A stretch of DNA of 46,384 bases, taken from contig JAJYWX010000034.1 of NCBI GenBank assembly GCA_021791275.1, positions 1 to 46,384 of the forward strand. The letters run 5' to 3'. The translations under genes were made by a program, and so were the position numbers. Positions 25,474-34,535 of the stretch are shown piece after piece; positions within the stretch are counted from its first letter, which is position 1, and each line of letters starts with the position of its first letter. The notes under the pieces were generated by a model that was not told the origin of the DNA, made no database searches, and saw only the letters and a list, made by a program, of their open reading frames with translations. The stretch comes from a bacterium. Lineage in GTDB: Bacteria; Patescibacteriota; Dojkabacteria; JAKAPS01; JAJZLI01.

Positions 25474-26754
25474 ATGGAAGATAAAAAAGAAAAAGAAATA
25501 GAAAACAAAGTTCAATCTGTATCTCCTGAGGAGCATTTTGAATATACAACCAAAAGAGAACTAAAAAGAACAATGACATTTGTCTTGGTTGTAAGTATAG
25601 TTTTTTCAACTTTGCTTGGTGGACTTTTGGGGTATATTGCAAGTTCATCTTTTGTAAATAATAATAGTTCAGGTAAGACTCTATCTTCTATAACAGAAAA
25701 TGTGCCATCAGTTAATCAACAATCTGCTGTAATATCTGCAGTGAAAAAAACTAATCCTGCTGTTGTAAGTATTATCGCATCTCAGTATGTCTCTAATAAT
25801 AATAGCTTTAATAATATTTTCAATTTTTTGAATAATGGTGGAAGTAATTCATCTGGTGGAAGCAATTCATCTGGAGGATCTTTGCAAGAGGTTGCTGCAG
25901 GTTCGGGATTCATAATAACATCAGATGGATATATTCTTACTAATAAGCATGTAGTTGCATCAAAAACATACTCATATACTGTTATTATGAATAATGGGGT
26001 CAATTATAAGGCAACTGTAGTTGCTAGAGATCCAACTAATGATCTTGCTGTAGTAAAAATTAATGCTACAAATCTACCTACTCTGACTTTAGGAAACTCA
26101 TCTAATCTGCAATTAGGATCAGATGTTATAGCTATTGGTAATGCTCTAGGCCAATACCAAAATACAGTAGATACAGGGGTTATATCTGGTTTAGGAAGAA
26201 CTGTACAAGCACAAAATCCGGAGACAGGAGCAGTTGAGAATCTTACTGGAATGATTCAAACTGATGCAGAAATAAATCCTGGAAATTCTGGTGGTCCTCT
26301 CTTAAATCTTGAAGGTCAGGTTATAGGAATCAATACAGCAATTGCTCAATCTGCACAAGGAATTGGATTTGCTATACCAATAAATCAAGCAAAAGCAGAT
26401 GTTTCATCAATACTTAAGAATAATGGAAAAATTATAAAGCCAGAATTAGGAGTCACATATGAGATGGTAACCCCTGGGATTCAAAAATCAAAGAATCTAC
26501 CATATTCTTATGGTGCTATAATAGTAAAATCTGGTAGTAATTCAGGGGTCTTGTCAAATACTCCAGCATCAAGAGCAGGACTTAAAACTGGAGATGTAAT
26601 ATTAGAAGTTAATGGTGTTAAAGTGAACAATATGAATCCTTTATCATATCTTATTGGGGAACAGCAGATAAACTCTACTATTACTTTAAAGGTATATACT
26701 AAGAACAAGAATGTAAAGAATTTTTCTGTAACATTGAATAAAGTTTTTAGTTAA
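25474..26754 (+). CDS. htrA: HtrA/DegP-like membrane-anchored serine protease
   Basis: Trypsin-like HtrA protease of 426 aa. One N-terminal membrane segment (about residues 35-57) anchors it with the protease outside. A Ser/Asn/Gly-rich linker (about 108-137) precedes the protease domain. The catalytic triad is visible: His159 in LTNKHVV, Asp190 in TNDLAVV, Ser272 in NPGNSGGPL. A single PDZ domain follows (about 325-425). The likely job is degrading damaged exported proteins. It is followed after 3 nt by the response-regulator gene, and the three genes look like an envelope-stress operon. Confidence 0.93.
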   Translation: MEDKKEKEIENKVQSVSPEEHFEYTTKRELKRTMTFVLVVSIVFSTLLGGLLGYIASSSFVNNNSSGKTLSSITENVPSVNQQSAVISAVKKTNPAVVSIIASQYVSNNNSFNNIFNFLNNGGSNSSGGSNSSGGSLQEVAAGSGFIITSDGYILTNKHVVASKTYSYTVIMNNGVNYKATVVARDPTNDLAVVKINATNLPTLTLGNSSNLQLGSDVIAIGNALGQYQNTVDTGVISGLGRTVQAQNPETGAVENLTGMIQTDAEINPGNSGGPLLNLEGQVIGINTAIAQSAQGIGFAIPINQAKADVSSILKNNGKIIKPELGVTYEMVTPGIQKSKNLPYSYGAIIVKSGSNSGVLSNTPASRAGLKTGDVILEVNGVKVNNMNPLSYLIGEQQINSTITLKVYTKNKNVKNFSVTLNKVFS

Positions 26755-26757
26755 TTT

Positions 26758-27435
26758 ATGGAAAAAAAACAAACTATTTTAATAGTTGAGGATGAGAGAA
26801 AAATATCTAGCTTCATAAAAAGAGGTTTAACGGACGCAGGATATTTTGTAGATACAGCCTTTACTGGTGATGAGGCATTAGATAAGGTATCTGAGGAATT
26901 CAGTCTTATCATTCTTGACCTAATGCTTCCCGATATGGATGGATTCGATATCTGTAAAAAAATAAGGAAAGATGGAATCCAAGTTCCAATGATTATATTG
27001 ACAGCTAAAAATTCTACTGAGGATAAAATAAAGGGATTAGATATAGGGGCAGATGATTATCTCACAAAACCTTTTGCTATAGGCGAGCTTCTTTCAAGAA
27101 TAAAAGCTTTATTAAGGAGAGGTCCTTCAATATCTGGAGGGGAGCTTAAAGTTGGAGATTTAATTCTTAATACAAAAACTCATGAAGTCTATAGAAATGG
27201 AAAATTGATAGAACTATCACAAAAGGAATTCTCTATACTCGAGTATATGATGTACAATAAAGATATAGTTTTGACAAGGACAATGATAGAAGATCATGCT
27301 TGGGATTATGAATTTGATAATTTTTCTAATGTTGTAGATGTATATATACGAATGTTAAGAAAGAAAATAGATGATGGATATAAAAACAAAATTATTAAAA
27401 CTATACGAGGAGTGGGCTACAAAGTTAAAGGATAA
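26758..27435 (+). CDS. OmpR-family response regulator
   Basis: DNA-binding response regulator of 225 aa. The receiver domain has the acidic pair Glu11-Asp12, phosphoacceptor Asp54 in ILDLMLPD, Thr82 and Lys104 in LTKPF. The C-terminal winged-helix domain has the typical ELSQKEFSILEYMM segment and ends in IIKTIRGVGYKVKG. The gene begins 3 nt after htrA and its end overlaps the histidine-kinase gene. It probably controls the htrA operon or other envelope genes; no target site could be assigned. Confidence 0.95.
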   Translation: MEKKQTILIVEDERKISSFIKRGLTDAGYFVDTAFTGDEALDKVSEEFSLIILDLMLPDMDGFDICKKIRKDGIQVPMIILTAKNSTEDKIKGLDIGADDYLTKPFAIGELLSRIKALLRRGPSISGGELKVGDLILNTKTHEVYRNGKLIELSQKEFSILEYMMYNKDIVLTRTMIEDHAWDYEFDNFSNVVDVYIRMLRKKIDDGYKNKIIKTIRGVGYKVKG

Positions 27436-28828
27436 TAATTTATTTTCAACATTAAAATTTAAATTTTTATTTTGGAACATAATATTATCTACTGTTTCAA
27501 TATTTATAATATTGTTTGCATTCTTTGAAACAGCACAATATGTTCTCTACTCTCAATTCAACTCCAATCTACTTTATACTGCTCATGAGGTATCTTCTCT
27601 CGTAGGTAATTCTTCCTCTCAGTATAATTCTGATAATATATATCAATTTCATAATAAAAAGTTCATAGGATATTTTATACTAGTGCTAAATTCTAATGGA
27701 CATGTTATTGCTGAATCTAATGATATTAAATTAAGTGGATCTTTTATAAAAGATTTATTTGGAGCTGTACAAAAGAAATCAACATCTTCTGTGTTTAATC
27801 AAAATATAGGAGGAAGAGAGTTATCCTTAGTTTCTTTGCCTGTATTTAATAGTTTTAATGATCTTACAGGTGTTGTTATTGTAGGGAATTCTGTAGATAT
27901 AATTAATCAAACTTTGCATACACTTTTCTTCGTAATGTTTTTTATGTCCTTAATATTCATATTTATTGTAGTTTTATTTACTTTTTATTTTTCAGATAAA
28001 ATTACAGAACCTTTAAGTGAAATTACATCTCAAATTGTATCAATAACTGGGTTTAATCTTAACCAAAGGCTCCAAAAAGGAAATTATGAGGTTGAGTTCA
28101 ATGTCTTGTCTGATGAGTTTAATAAACTATTTGATAGACTAGAGGCTACATTTCAAAGGGAGAAGAATTTTATAAATGATGTTGCACATGAGATAAAAAC
28201 ACCACTTGCTATTATTCGCGGAGAGAATGAATTAGCATTAAATAAGAAAAATGAAGATATTAAATTTTATAGAAAGATACTGGAGGCTAATATAAGCCAG
28301 TCGAGTAAAATTGAAAAGGTATTAAATGATGTTTTATCTTTGGCTAGAATTGAGTACAGAAGTATATCATATAAGAGTGAAAGAATTAATTTATATGAAG
28401 TTTTATCAGAAATGTCAGAAGATATTAAAATTATGGCAGAGGGTAAAAAGTTGAATTTTGAATTTTTACACAAAGGTAAAGATTTTTATATTTTTGCTAA
28501 TAAGGAAAATATATCTAAGGCTATATTTAATATAGTTTCTAATTCTTTAAAGTATACTAAAAGTGGCTTTATAAAAATGAATCTTTATAAGAAGAATAAA
28601 AATATATTTATAGAAATTGAAGATAGTGGTATTGGAATAGAAGAAAAAGATAAACAGAGAATCTTTAACAGGTTCTATAGAGCATCAAATGTCAAAAATA
28701 TTGATGGGTCAGGATTAGGGCTATCTTTATCTAAATCTATAATCGAAGGTTATCTGGGATCTATATTTGTAGAAAGTGAAATTGGTAAAGGATCCAAATT
28801 TACCATAAATTTTAATGAAATTAAGTAA
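27371..28828 (+). CDS. sensor histidine kinase (partner of the OmpR-type regulator)
   Basis: Membrane sensor kinase of 485 aa. It has two membrane helices (about 33-52 and 184-207) enclosing an external sensor domain, then a HAMP-like linker, a HisKA domain with the phosphoacceptor His273 in VAHEIKTPLA, and an ATPase domain with N-box FNIVSNSLKYTKSG, G1 IEIEDSGIGIEE and G2 GSGLGLSL. The only usable start codons are ATG 27371 or 27374, which lie 65 nt inside the regulator gene. Overlaps this long are not common, but no later start fits the first membrane helix. Confidence 0.92.
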   Translation: MMDIKTKLLKLYEEWATKLKDNNLFSTLKFKFLFWNIILSTVSIFIILFAFFETAQYVLYSQFNSNLLYTAHEVSSLVGNSSSQYNSDNIYQFHNKKFIGYFILVLNSNGHVIAESNDIKLSGSFIKDLFGAVQKKSTSSVFNQNIGGRELSLVSLPVFNSFNDLTGVVIVGNSVDIINQTLHTLFFVMFFMSLIFIFIVVLFTFYFSDKITEPLSEITSQIVSITGFNLNQRLQKGNYEVEFNVLSDEFNKLFDRLEATFQREKNFINDVAHEIKTPLAIIRGENELALNKKNEDIKFYRKILEANISQSSKIEKVLNDVLSLARIEYRSISYKSERINLYEVLSEMSEDIKIMAEGKKLNFEFLHKGKDFYIFANKENISKAIFNIVSNSLKYTKSGFIKMNLYKKNKNIFIEIEDSGIGIEEKDKQRIFNRFYRASNVKNIDGSGLGLSLSKSIIEGYLGSIFVESEIGKGSKFTINFNEIK

Positions 28829-29024
28829 AAATGAGTAATTAATCCTTTCACACTATTAAACATTATAAATTTTTATACCAACTGTAATGTTGCTCTCATA
28901 AATTTAGTCAACCTATCTGGACAATTTTTTGCTACAGAATAAATAGTTGCACTTTACATAAATACTATTGATATGGTAGTATAAGTGATATTAACATTAA
29001 GTTAATTTTATAAAGATATAGAAA
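28829..29024. other. 196-nt intergenic region, no gene seen
   Basis: AT-rich spacer between the histidine kinase and the LysM gene. Stops occur in all frames and no tRNA-like fold or clear terminator was found. A TATAAA at 29009-29014 lies 10 nt before the LysM-gene ATG and may be a promoter element. Confidence 0.4.
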
Positions 29025-30365
29025 ATGTTTAGATTACCAGAGGAAGAGCCTGGCTCGCCCAGTAGGTTTAGTTCTTACAATATTTTTAAATTATCCATTT
29101 TAAAAGAATTCAAAGAGTCTTTATTCTCTTATATTTCTGACAGAGGTTCTCTTTTTTCTTTTTATGGTAATCGTATAAAAATTTTATTCAGACGTTTAAA
29201 TTTCGTTAAATCTTCAATATTTCAGAAATTTTATTGGGGAAGAGGTAATTTATACAAACCCTTACTTACGGTTCTCGTAGTTTCAATTTTTAGTTTTAGT
29301 TTTATTATGATATGGATTTTATCTGGAAGTCCATTTAGCAGGCATATAAAAATACAATCCTTGTCATCTCAAAAGCCCACTATTTCTAGAAGCATACTTT
29401 CTTCTTCGGAAGGTAATACAAACAGTTTATCTCTTACTAAAGCTAAAGTTGGAACAAGTTATGGCCTTGTTAACTGGTATAAGGTACAGCCTAATGACAC
29501 AATAGAGAGTATTGCTAAGAAATTTAATACAACTCCTAGTGTAATAGAGTGGTCAAATAATCTTTCAGGTAAGAATATTTATGTTGGAGAAGAATTAAAT
29601 ATTATTCCAATATCCGGGATAACATATGTAGTACAACCAAAGGATACTCTAGAGAGTATTGCTCAAAAATTCAATGTTAGTGTTAATGAAATAGAAGATT
29701 GGAACCTTTTAAATAATTCTGAGGTAGCAAAAGGGCAATTATCTTCTGGAGAGACTATATTTATCCCTAATGCAATAATACAAGGATCTCAAACACAAAG
29801 TACCAGTACATCTAGTAATACAAATCAGACTTCGAATAATTTTTCTAATTTTTCATCAGATTTAGTAAACAGTTCTGTTTCTGTAAAAACTGGGCAAGAA
29901 AATCCATCACTCTATTACTATAGTCAACTTAATCCAAGTTGGGCTAATGTAAGACTCGGATATAGTGGATATACAATATCTGAGGTTGGATGTCTGATTA
30001 CAGATATAGCTATGGTCGGGAAATATTATGGATATAATATTAATCCAGCTAGTATTGCTGAAAATCCTGGTAATTTTTCAGGACCTCTATTTAATTGGAA
30101 TGGTTTAGGTATATTTAATGTTGACCCTTTGGGTAATCTTTATGGTGGTTATGTGAATTGGTCTGAAGTAAATTCTGAACTTTTGTCTGGACATCCAGTT
30201 ATTGTATCTATAGATTATGATTATCATTACGTACTTTTGACTTCAATTTTAAGTAATGGTGAATATGTTATGAACGATCCAGCTAGGGGTTCAGGATTAA
30301 TATTTAATAACTATTATTCAACTTCATCAGTTACCCAAGCTATTTTATTTACACCAAGAGGATAA
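29025..30365 (+). CDS. LysM-containing C39-like peptidase, membrane-anchored
   Basis: Cell-surface protein of 446 aa. A cytoplasmic N-terminus of about 75 residues and one membrane helix (about 78-100) are followed by two LysM peptidoglycan-binding repeats (about 150-196 and 200-249), a Ser/Thr/Asn-rich linker (about 253-290) and a C39_2-type papain-like domain. The likely catalytic residues are Cys323 in EVGCLITD, His401 in YDYHYVLLT and Asp418 in MNDPARG. The fold suggests a cysteine peptidase acting on peptides or cell wall outside the cell; the substrate is unknown. The gene is convergent with argS with a 1-nt gap. Confidence 0.88.
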   Translation: MFRLPEEEPGSPSRFSSYNIFKLSILKEFKESLFSYISDRGSLFSFYGNRIKILFRRLNFVKSSIFQKFYWGRGNLYKPLLTVLVVSIFSFSFIMIWILSGSPFSRHIKIQSLSSQKPTISRSILSSSEGNTNSLSLTKAKVGTSYGLVNWYKVQPNDTIESIAKKFNTTPSVIEWSNNLSGKNIYVGEELNIIPISGITYVVQPKDTLESIAQKFNVSVNEIEDWNLLNNSEVAKGQLSSGETIFIPNAIIQGSQTQSTSTSSNTNQTSNNFSNFSSDLVNSSVSVKTGQENPSLYYYSQLNPSWANVRLGYSGYTISEVGCLITDIAMVGKYYGYNINPASIAENPGNFSGPLFNWNGLGIFNVDPLGNLYGGYVNWSEVNSELLSGHPVIVSIDYDYHYVLLTSILSNGEYVMNDPARGSGLIFNNYYSTSSVTQAILFTPRG

Positions 30366-30366
30366 T

Positions 30367-32016
30367 CTACATTTTTTTTACAACATTTATTCCTAGAAGA
30401 TTTAATCCTGTTTTTATTGTTTCTTGAACATTTTTTGTTAATAATATTCTTGTATACTTTATATTTTGATCTTTTTCTTTTAGTATTGGATATTTTGAAT
30501 AGATAAAATTGTATCTCTTACATACTGTTAAAAGATAGTCTACTAATATATTAGGAGATAATTTTGCAGAATCGACATAGTCATTAAATTTATATAGCAA
30601 TCTAGCCAAATTCTGTTCTTGTTCATTAGATATGGAAATATCTTTTTGGCTGTCTAAATTTGTAGATTTTTGGATTATACTGTTACATCTTACATATGTA
30701 TATTGTATGTAGACACTAGTATCACCATTGAAATCTAATAATTTATTCCATTCAAATATGATATCTGATGAATAGTGTCTTTTTAATATATTAAATTTTA
30801 TGGCTCCTATAGCGATTTTTTTTACAGAATCTTCATTATCGATACCTCTTTCTTCTAAAAGTCCCTTAGCTCTTTTGAAAGATTCATCTATTATTTCTTC
30901 AAGCTTTATTATGTTTCCTTTTCTTGTAGAAAATTTTTCACCTCCAGAAAGTTTTATAATTCCATGAGATATAAGTATAAGTTGAGTTTTATTTTTATCG
31001 TATAGATTTAATAACTCTGCAGCTTTAAACATTTGTTCTATTATATTTTTCTGATCTGAACCTATTTCATATATGATTATGTTCTCCTTAAGCTTTTGGG
31101 CTCTATACTCTATTGTTGCAAGATCATGTGTAGAATAAAGAGTTGTCCCGTCAGATTTTTCTATAATAAGAGGTTTTTTATTGGGATCAGTGTATATTAC
31201 TACTGCGCCATTTTCCTTTGTGGCAATTTTTTTCTCTAAGGCGTTATTAATTATTTGTTTTGCCATATTTGCATAAAAGCTTTCTCCTAATGTATTTTCG
31301 AATTTAATTTCAAGTAGATCATATACATTATTGAAATTATCCATACTCCATTTGATTATTTTTTCCCATTGTGAAATTATGGCCTTATCATTTTCAGATA
31401 GTTTTTTGTATAGCTCTTTGGCTTTAATGGTTAATTCTGGATTCTTTTCTTCTTCTTTGTGAAATTTTATATATAGCTTATTTAGCTCATTAATTGGGTC
31501 TTTTTCTATTATAGAATAGTCTCCCCAATTATTGATTGCATATATTAGTTTTCCAAATTGTACTCCCCAATCTCCTATATGATTATCATTTGTTACTTCA
31601 TATTTTAAGTATTTGTAAATTCTATATATGCTATCACCTATTATTGTTGTTGTTGCATGAGATACACTAAAAGGCTTTGCTATATTTGGAGATGAATATT
31701 CAACTAATACTTTTTCGCTCCTTTTTTTAATTTCAGGTTTATTTCCTCTTAGATAATCTATAATAGAATTATCATTTATAAATATGTTTAGAAAAAAGTT
31801 TACTGCTTCTATCTTGTAATGCTCTAAATTTTTTGAAAGGTATTCAAATAATTCATTTTTATCAATATCGTATTTAGAGTTTAGCTTAAGTATTATATTT
31901 GATGAATAGTCTCCGAAACTATCTTCCTTGGGAATACTTATTTCTACAGTCTCTAGTATTTTATATTTTTTATATATTAAATTTTGAATTTTTTTTGAAA
32001 GAAGGTCTTTTTCCAT
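30367..32016 (-). CDS. argS: arginyl-tRNA synthetase
   Basis: Class I synthetase of 549 aa. An N-terminal Add-1-like domain is followed by the catalytic VEYSSPNIAKPFSVSHATTT (HIGH-equivalent SHAT), NHIGDWGVQFG, and the late KFSTRKGNIIKL motif that replaces KMSKS in ArgRS. A C-terminal DALR anticodon-binding domain ends with LLGINVVKKM. Full length for the family. It is a single-gene unit: TAAAAT 6 nt before the ATG suggests a leaderless transcript. Confidence 0.96.
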   Translation of the reverse strand: MEKDLLSKKIQNLIYKKYKILETVEISIPKEDSFGDYSSNIILKLNSKYDIDKNELFEYLSKNLEHYKIEAVNFFLNIFINDNSIIDYLRGNKPEIKKRSEKVLVEYSSPNIAKPFSVSHATTTIIGDSIYRIYKYLKYEVTNDNHIGDWGVQFGKLIYAINNWGDYSIIEKDPINELNKLYIKFHKEEEKNPELTIKAKELYKKLSENDKAIISQWEKIIKWSMDNFNNVYDLLEIKFENTLGESFYANMAKQIINNALEKKIATKENGAVVIYTDPNKKPLIIEKSDGTTLYSTHDLATIEYRAQKLKENIIIYEIGSDQKNIIEQMFKAAELLNLYDKNKTQLILISHGIIKLSGGEKFSTRKGNIIKLEEIIDESFKRAKGLLEERGIDNEDSVKKIAIGAIKFNILKRHYSSDIIFEWNKLLDFNGDTSVYIQYTYVRCNSIIQKSTNLDSQKDISISNEQEQNLARLLYKFNDYVDSAKLSPNILVDYLLTVCKRYNFIYSKYPILKEKDQNIKYTRILLTKNVQETIKTGLNLLGINVVKKM

Positions 32017-32028
32017 TCAATAATTTTA
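32017..32028 (-). promoter_or_regulatory. -10 box of argS
   Basis: On the minus strand TAAAAT (32028-32023), 6 nt, ATG at 32016. No convincing -35 box. Confidence 0.4.
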
Positions 32029-32058
32029 ACATAACTGAAAGAAAATCAGGAACATGGC

Positions 32059-32091
32059 CCCATAGTAACAATATTTAACTATGGGTCTTTT
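32059..32091 (+). terminator. hairpin with T-run upstream of cydA
   Basis: Arms CCCATAGT (32059-32066) and ACTATGGG (32078-32085), 11-nt loop, then TCTTTT. It looks like a factor-independent terminator reading rightward. It would block read-through into cydA, but no rightward gene ends nearby, so another role (operator or insulator) is possible. Confidence 0.5.
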
Positions 32092-32110
32092 ATAGTTTCT
32101 TTAATCTTAA

Positions 32111-32122
32111 TATAATAAAAAT
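32111..32122 (+). promoter_or_regulatory. -10 box of cydAB
   Basis: Consensus TATAAT (32111-32116), 6 nt, ATG at 32123. The -35 region is weak, which may indicate an activator-dependent promoter. The predicted transcript is leaderless. Confidence 0.55.
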
Positions 32123-33439
32123 ATGAACAATCTTTTATATGCAAGATCCCTCATGGGGATGTCTTTAGGGTTTCATATAATATTTGCATATTTGGGTGTT
32201 GGAATACCTCTTTTAATCTCTTTGGCTGAGCTTATAGGTATTGTCAGAAAAAATGATAATTTATTAATTTTTGCAAAAAGATTGTCATACGCATTAGTGA
32301 TACTTTTTGCAATTGGAGCTGCATCAGGAACTGCTGTTGCTTTTGAATTATCATTACTTTGGCCTCCTTTCATGTCATTTATATCAAAAGTTGATATATT
32401 CCCTTTTGCATTAGAAGGTATAGCTTTCGTTATTGAAGTTATATTTTTAGGTATATATATATATAATTGGGACAAATTTAAAAATAGGCTATACCATTGG
32501 ATCTGCTCTATTCCTATTGTTCTTGCATCTCTAGCATCTGCAGCTCTTATTACTACTGTAAATGCATTTATGAATACTCCTGCAGGATTTAAATATGTTA
32601 ATGGAAAGATAACAGATATAGAACCTATAAAAGCATTAATGAATCCTACTTCTTTTGTTGAAGTATTTCATGTTGCAGCAACAGCTTATCTTGCTACATT
32701 TTTTACAATAGGAGCTATTTATGCCTTTTATATTATCAAAGGTAAGAAGGAGAAGTATTATAAAAATGTACTAAATCTATGTATGATTTTGGTATTAATA
32801 TTTTCAATAATTACTGCATTCTCAGGAGATCTTCAGGGTAAAGCAGTTGCAAAATTTAATCCAGAAAAACTTGCAGCTTCAGAAAGTGTATTTCATACAC
32901 ATTCTGGAGTATCTGAGCGAATTGGGGGTATTTTTTCAAATGACCATTTACTTTATGCACTCAAAGTTCCTGATCTTCTAAGTTTTCTTGCCTATGGATC
33001 AATTAATGCTAAGGTTGTTGGACTCTATTCTTTCCCAAAAAGTAGTTGGCCCCCACTTTTTATACATTATACTTTTGATACAATGGTCATATTGGGAACT
33101 ATATATGTAATCTACTCTTTTATTTACTTTTTAGGTCTTTTAATTAAAAAGAAAACAGAAATTTTGTATCATAAATGGAACCTTTGGGTCTTAGTCATAA
33201 TGGGGATGAGCTCCTTTATTGCAGTTGAATGTGGATGGGTATCTGCTGAAGTTGGAAGATATCCTTGGATAATCTATCATGTGATGAGGATAAAGGATGC
33301 TATCACTGCTTCAGCATATGTTCCTTTTATATTCTATCTTTTCTTACTAACCTTTATATTTTTATTTATTATGATGGTATTTCTTCTTGTTCAATTCTTT
33401 AAGAGGAGGCCAATTTATAGAGATGGAAAAATAACATGA
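32123..33439 (+). CDS. cydA: cytochrome bd-type ubiquinol oxidase subunit I
   Basis: Membrane subunit of a bd-type terminal oxidase (quinol to oxygen), 438 aa, about nine helices. Heme-ligand candidates are visible: His18 in GFHIIFAY, Glu98 and Glu105 in FALEGIAFVIEVIF, His183 in EVFHVAATAYLA and Met321 in FDTMVILG. The GRxPW signature is present as VGRYPW (378-382 region). The Q-loop is of the short type. The gene overlaps cydB by 4 nt. It may serve energy conservation or simply oxygen removal. No other respiratory-complex genes lie in the window. Confidence 0.93.
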   Translation: MNNLLYARSLMGMSLGFHIIFAYLGVGIPLLISLAELIGIVRKNDNLLIFAKRLSYALVILFAIGAASGTAVAFELSLLWPPFMSFISKVDIFPFALEGIAFVIEVIFLGIYIYNWDKFKNRLYHWICSIPIVLASLASAALITTVNAFMNTPAGFKYVNGKITDIEPIKALMNPTSFVEVFHVAATAYLATFFTIGAIYAFYIIKGKKEKYYKNVLNLCMILVLIFSIITAFSGDLQGKAVAKFNPEKLAASESVFHTHSGVSERIGGIFSNDHLLYALKVPDLLSFLAYGSINAKVVGLYSFPKSSWPPLFIHYTFDTMVILGTIYVIYSFIYFLGLLIKKKTEILYHKWNLWVLVIMGMSSFIAVECGWVSAEVGRYPWIIYHVMRIKDAITASAYVPFIFYLFLLTFIFLFIMMVFLLVQFFKRRPIYRDGKIT

Positions 33440-34398
33440 TTGAATATTTTTTATTAAACCTTTTATTATTTGTTTATCTTACTCTTGTATCCATAGAATT
33501 TGGTAATTCTATTTACTATTATGTATTTTCAAAAGTAGATGTAAATATATCTAAAGTTATATTTAGATATATTTCTCCAATATGGGAATTAACAAACACT
33601 TTTCTAGTACTTTTTATTGTATTTCTTATTGCCCTCTATCCTTTAGCTCCATTTATATATGGGACTATTATGCTTGTTCCTATAGGTATAGCATTATTCT
33701 TCTTTCTTATTAGAGCATTTTCATTTGTATATATATATGAATTTGATGAAAATAGCATACTATTTAAAACTCTTTATGGAGTAAGTAGTTTCTTTATTCC
33801 AATATTTTTAGTTACTTATTTCTCTGTTTCAATTTTTAACAATATAAAAGTTATAGGATCATTCATATCCTATTCTGTATCATCAATAATGTTTTCTCCT
33901 CTATCACTCGCACTTATGTTATTTGCAATATTAAATATATTGTATCTTTCAGCATCATTTTTACTTATGTATACTAAAGAGGATAAAAAATTAATACCGG
34001 AAATGTCAGGATTTTTTATTATTCTATCTAGTATTATGATATTCACAGTATCTTTGTTTTTTTATATTTTCAGATCAATTCCTTTTTTCTCAAATATATT
34101 AAATAACTACTTTTTACTCTTATTTCTTTATTTATTTTTATTTGTACTTTCACAGGGATTGCTTATATTCAAAGAGTATAGATACATTTTCTCTTTTTCA
34201 CTTCTACAAATGTTTCTTTTATATATAATTTATACATTAGGGAATTATCCTTATATATTATATAGAAATATAACCTTATATCAGTTAAATAATTCTCAAA
34301 TGTTACATGCAATTCTTTTTGTTGTTATTTTGGCTTTAATATTGATAATTCCATCTTTGATATTCTTTATATATTTTTTAAGAAGGAAGAGTAAGTAA
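33436..34398 (+). CDS. cydB: cytochrome bd oxidase subunit II-like protein
   Basis: Hydrophobic protein of 320 aa with about eight or nine helices. It is placed immediately after cydA with an ATGA overlap, which is the normal cydAB arrangement. Recognisable CydB-like features are the N-terminal VSIEFGNSIYYY (where CydB has a G-rich LDGFDLG-type motif) and ISPIWELTNTFLV (the WDGNE/WEVNQ-like position). Both are much altered, so the protein is a strongly divergent CydB. A long hairpin terminator follows. Confidence 0.75.
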   Translation: MIEYFLLNLLLFVYLTLVSIEFGNSIYYYVFSKVDVNISKVIFRYISPIWELTNTFLVLFIVFLIALYPLAPFIYGTIMLVPIGIALFFFLIRAFSFVYIYEFDENSILFKTLYGVSSFFIPIFLVTYFSVSIFNNIKVIGSFISYSVSSIMFSPLSLALMLFAILNILYLSASFLLMYTKEDKKLIPEMSGFFIILSSIMIFTVSLFFYIFRSIPFFSNILNNYFLLLFLYLFLFVLSQGLLIFKEYRYIFSFSLLQMFLLYIIYTLGNYPYILYRNITLYQLNNSQMLHAILFVVILALILIIPSLIFFIYFLRRKSK

Positions 34399-34412
34399 AA
34401 ATTTTAAATACT

Positions 34413-34468
34413 AAAAGATCCCTTTTGGAAAATATATTATAAAAATATATTCCCTCTAGGGATCTTTT
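34413..34468. terminator. bidirectional hairpin terminator
   Basis: Perfect 11-bp arms AAAAGATCCCT (34413-34423) and AGGGATCTTTT (34458-34468) with a partly self-complementary AT-rich loop. Runs of A before and T after make it work in both directions, terminating cydAB from the left and the MMPL gene from the right. Confidence 0.85.
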
Positions 34469-34470
34469 GC

Positions 34471-34528
34471 TGGTCTTGATAAGCATTTCTCTACGAAGAA
34501 CGTAGATAAGTGCATTATTTGAAGACCA
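34471..34528 (-). other. nested imperfect hairpin downstream of the MMPL gene
   Basis: Outer arms TGGTCTT (34471-34477) and AAGACCA (34522-34528) enclose further pairing: GCA with TGC, and CTACG/CGTAG around a 5-nt loop. The 58-nt structure lies between the MMPL stop and the terminator. It could be a 3'-UTR structure, a small RNA or a remnant of a mobile or recombination site. It does not have the consensus ends of integron attC sites. Confidence 0.55.
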
Positions 34529-34535
34529 TGTGTCC

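Noticed and set aside
25843-25884. Short Ser/Gly/Asn-coding tandem repeat in htrA as a phase-variable tract
   Set aside because: Only about two imperfect copies encoding a flexible linker; too short to suggest slippage.
28829-29024. tRNA or small RNA gene in the intergenic region
   Set aside because: No cloverleaf, promoter/terminator pair or conserved motif could be assembled by eye.
34471-34528. Integron attC site
   Set aside because: The ends are TGGTCTT/AAGACCA and lack the RYYYAAC and GTTRRRY core sites, and no integrase is present.
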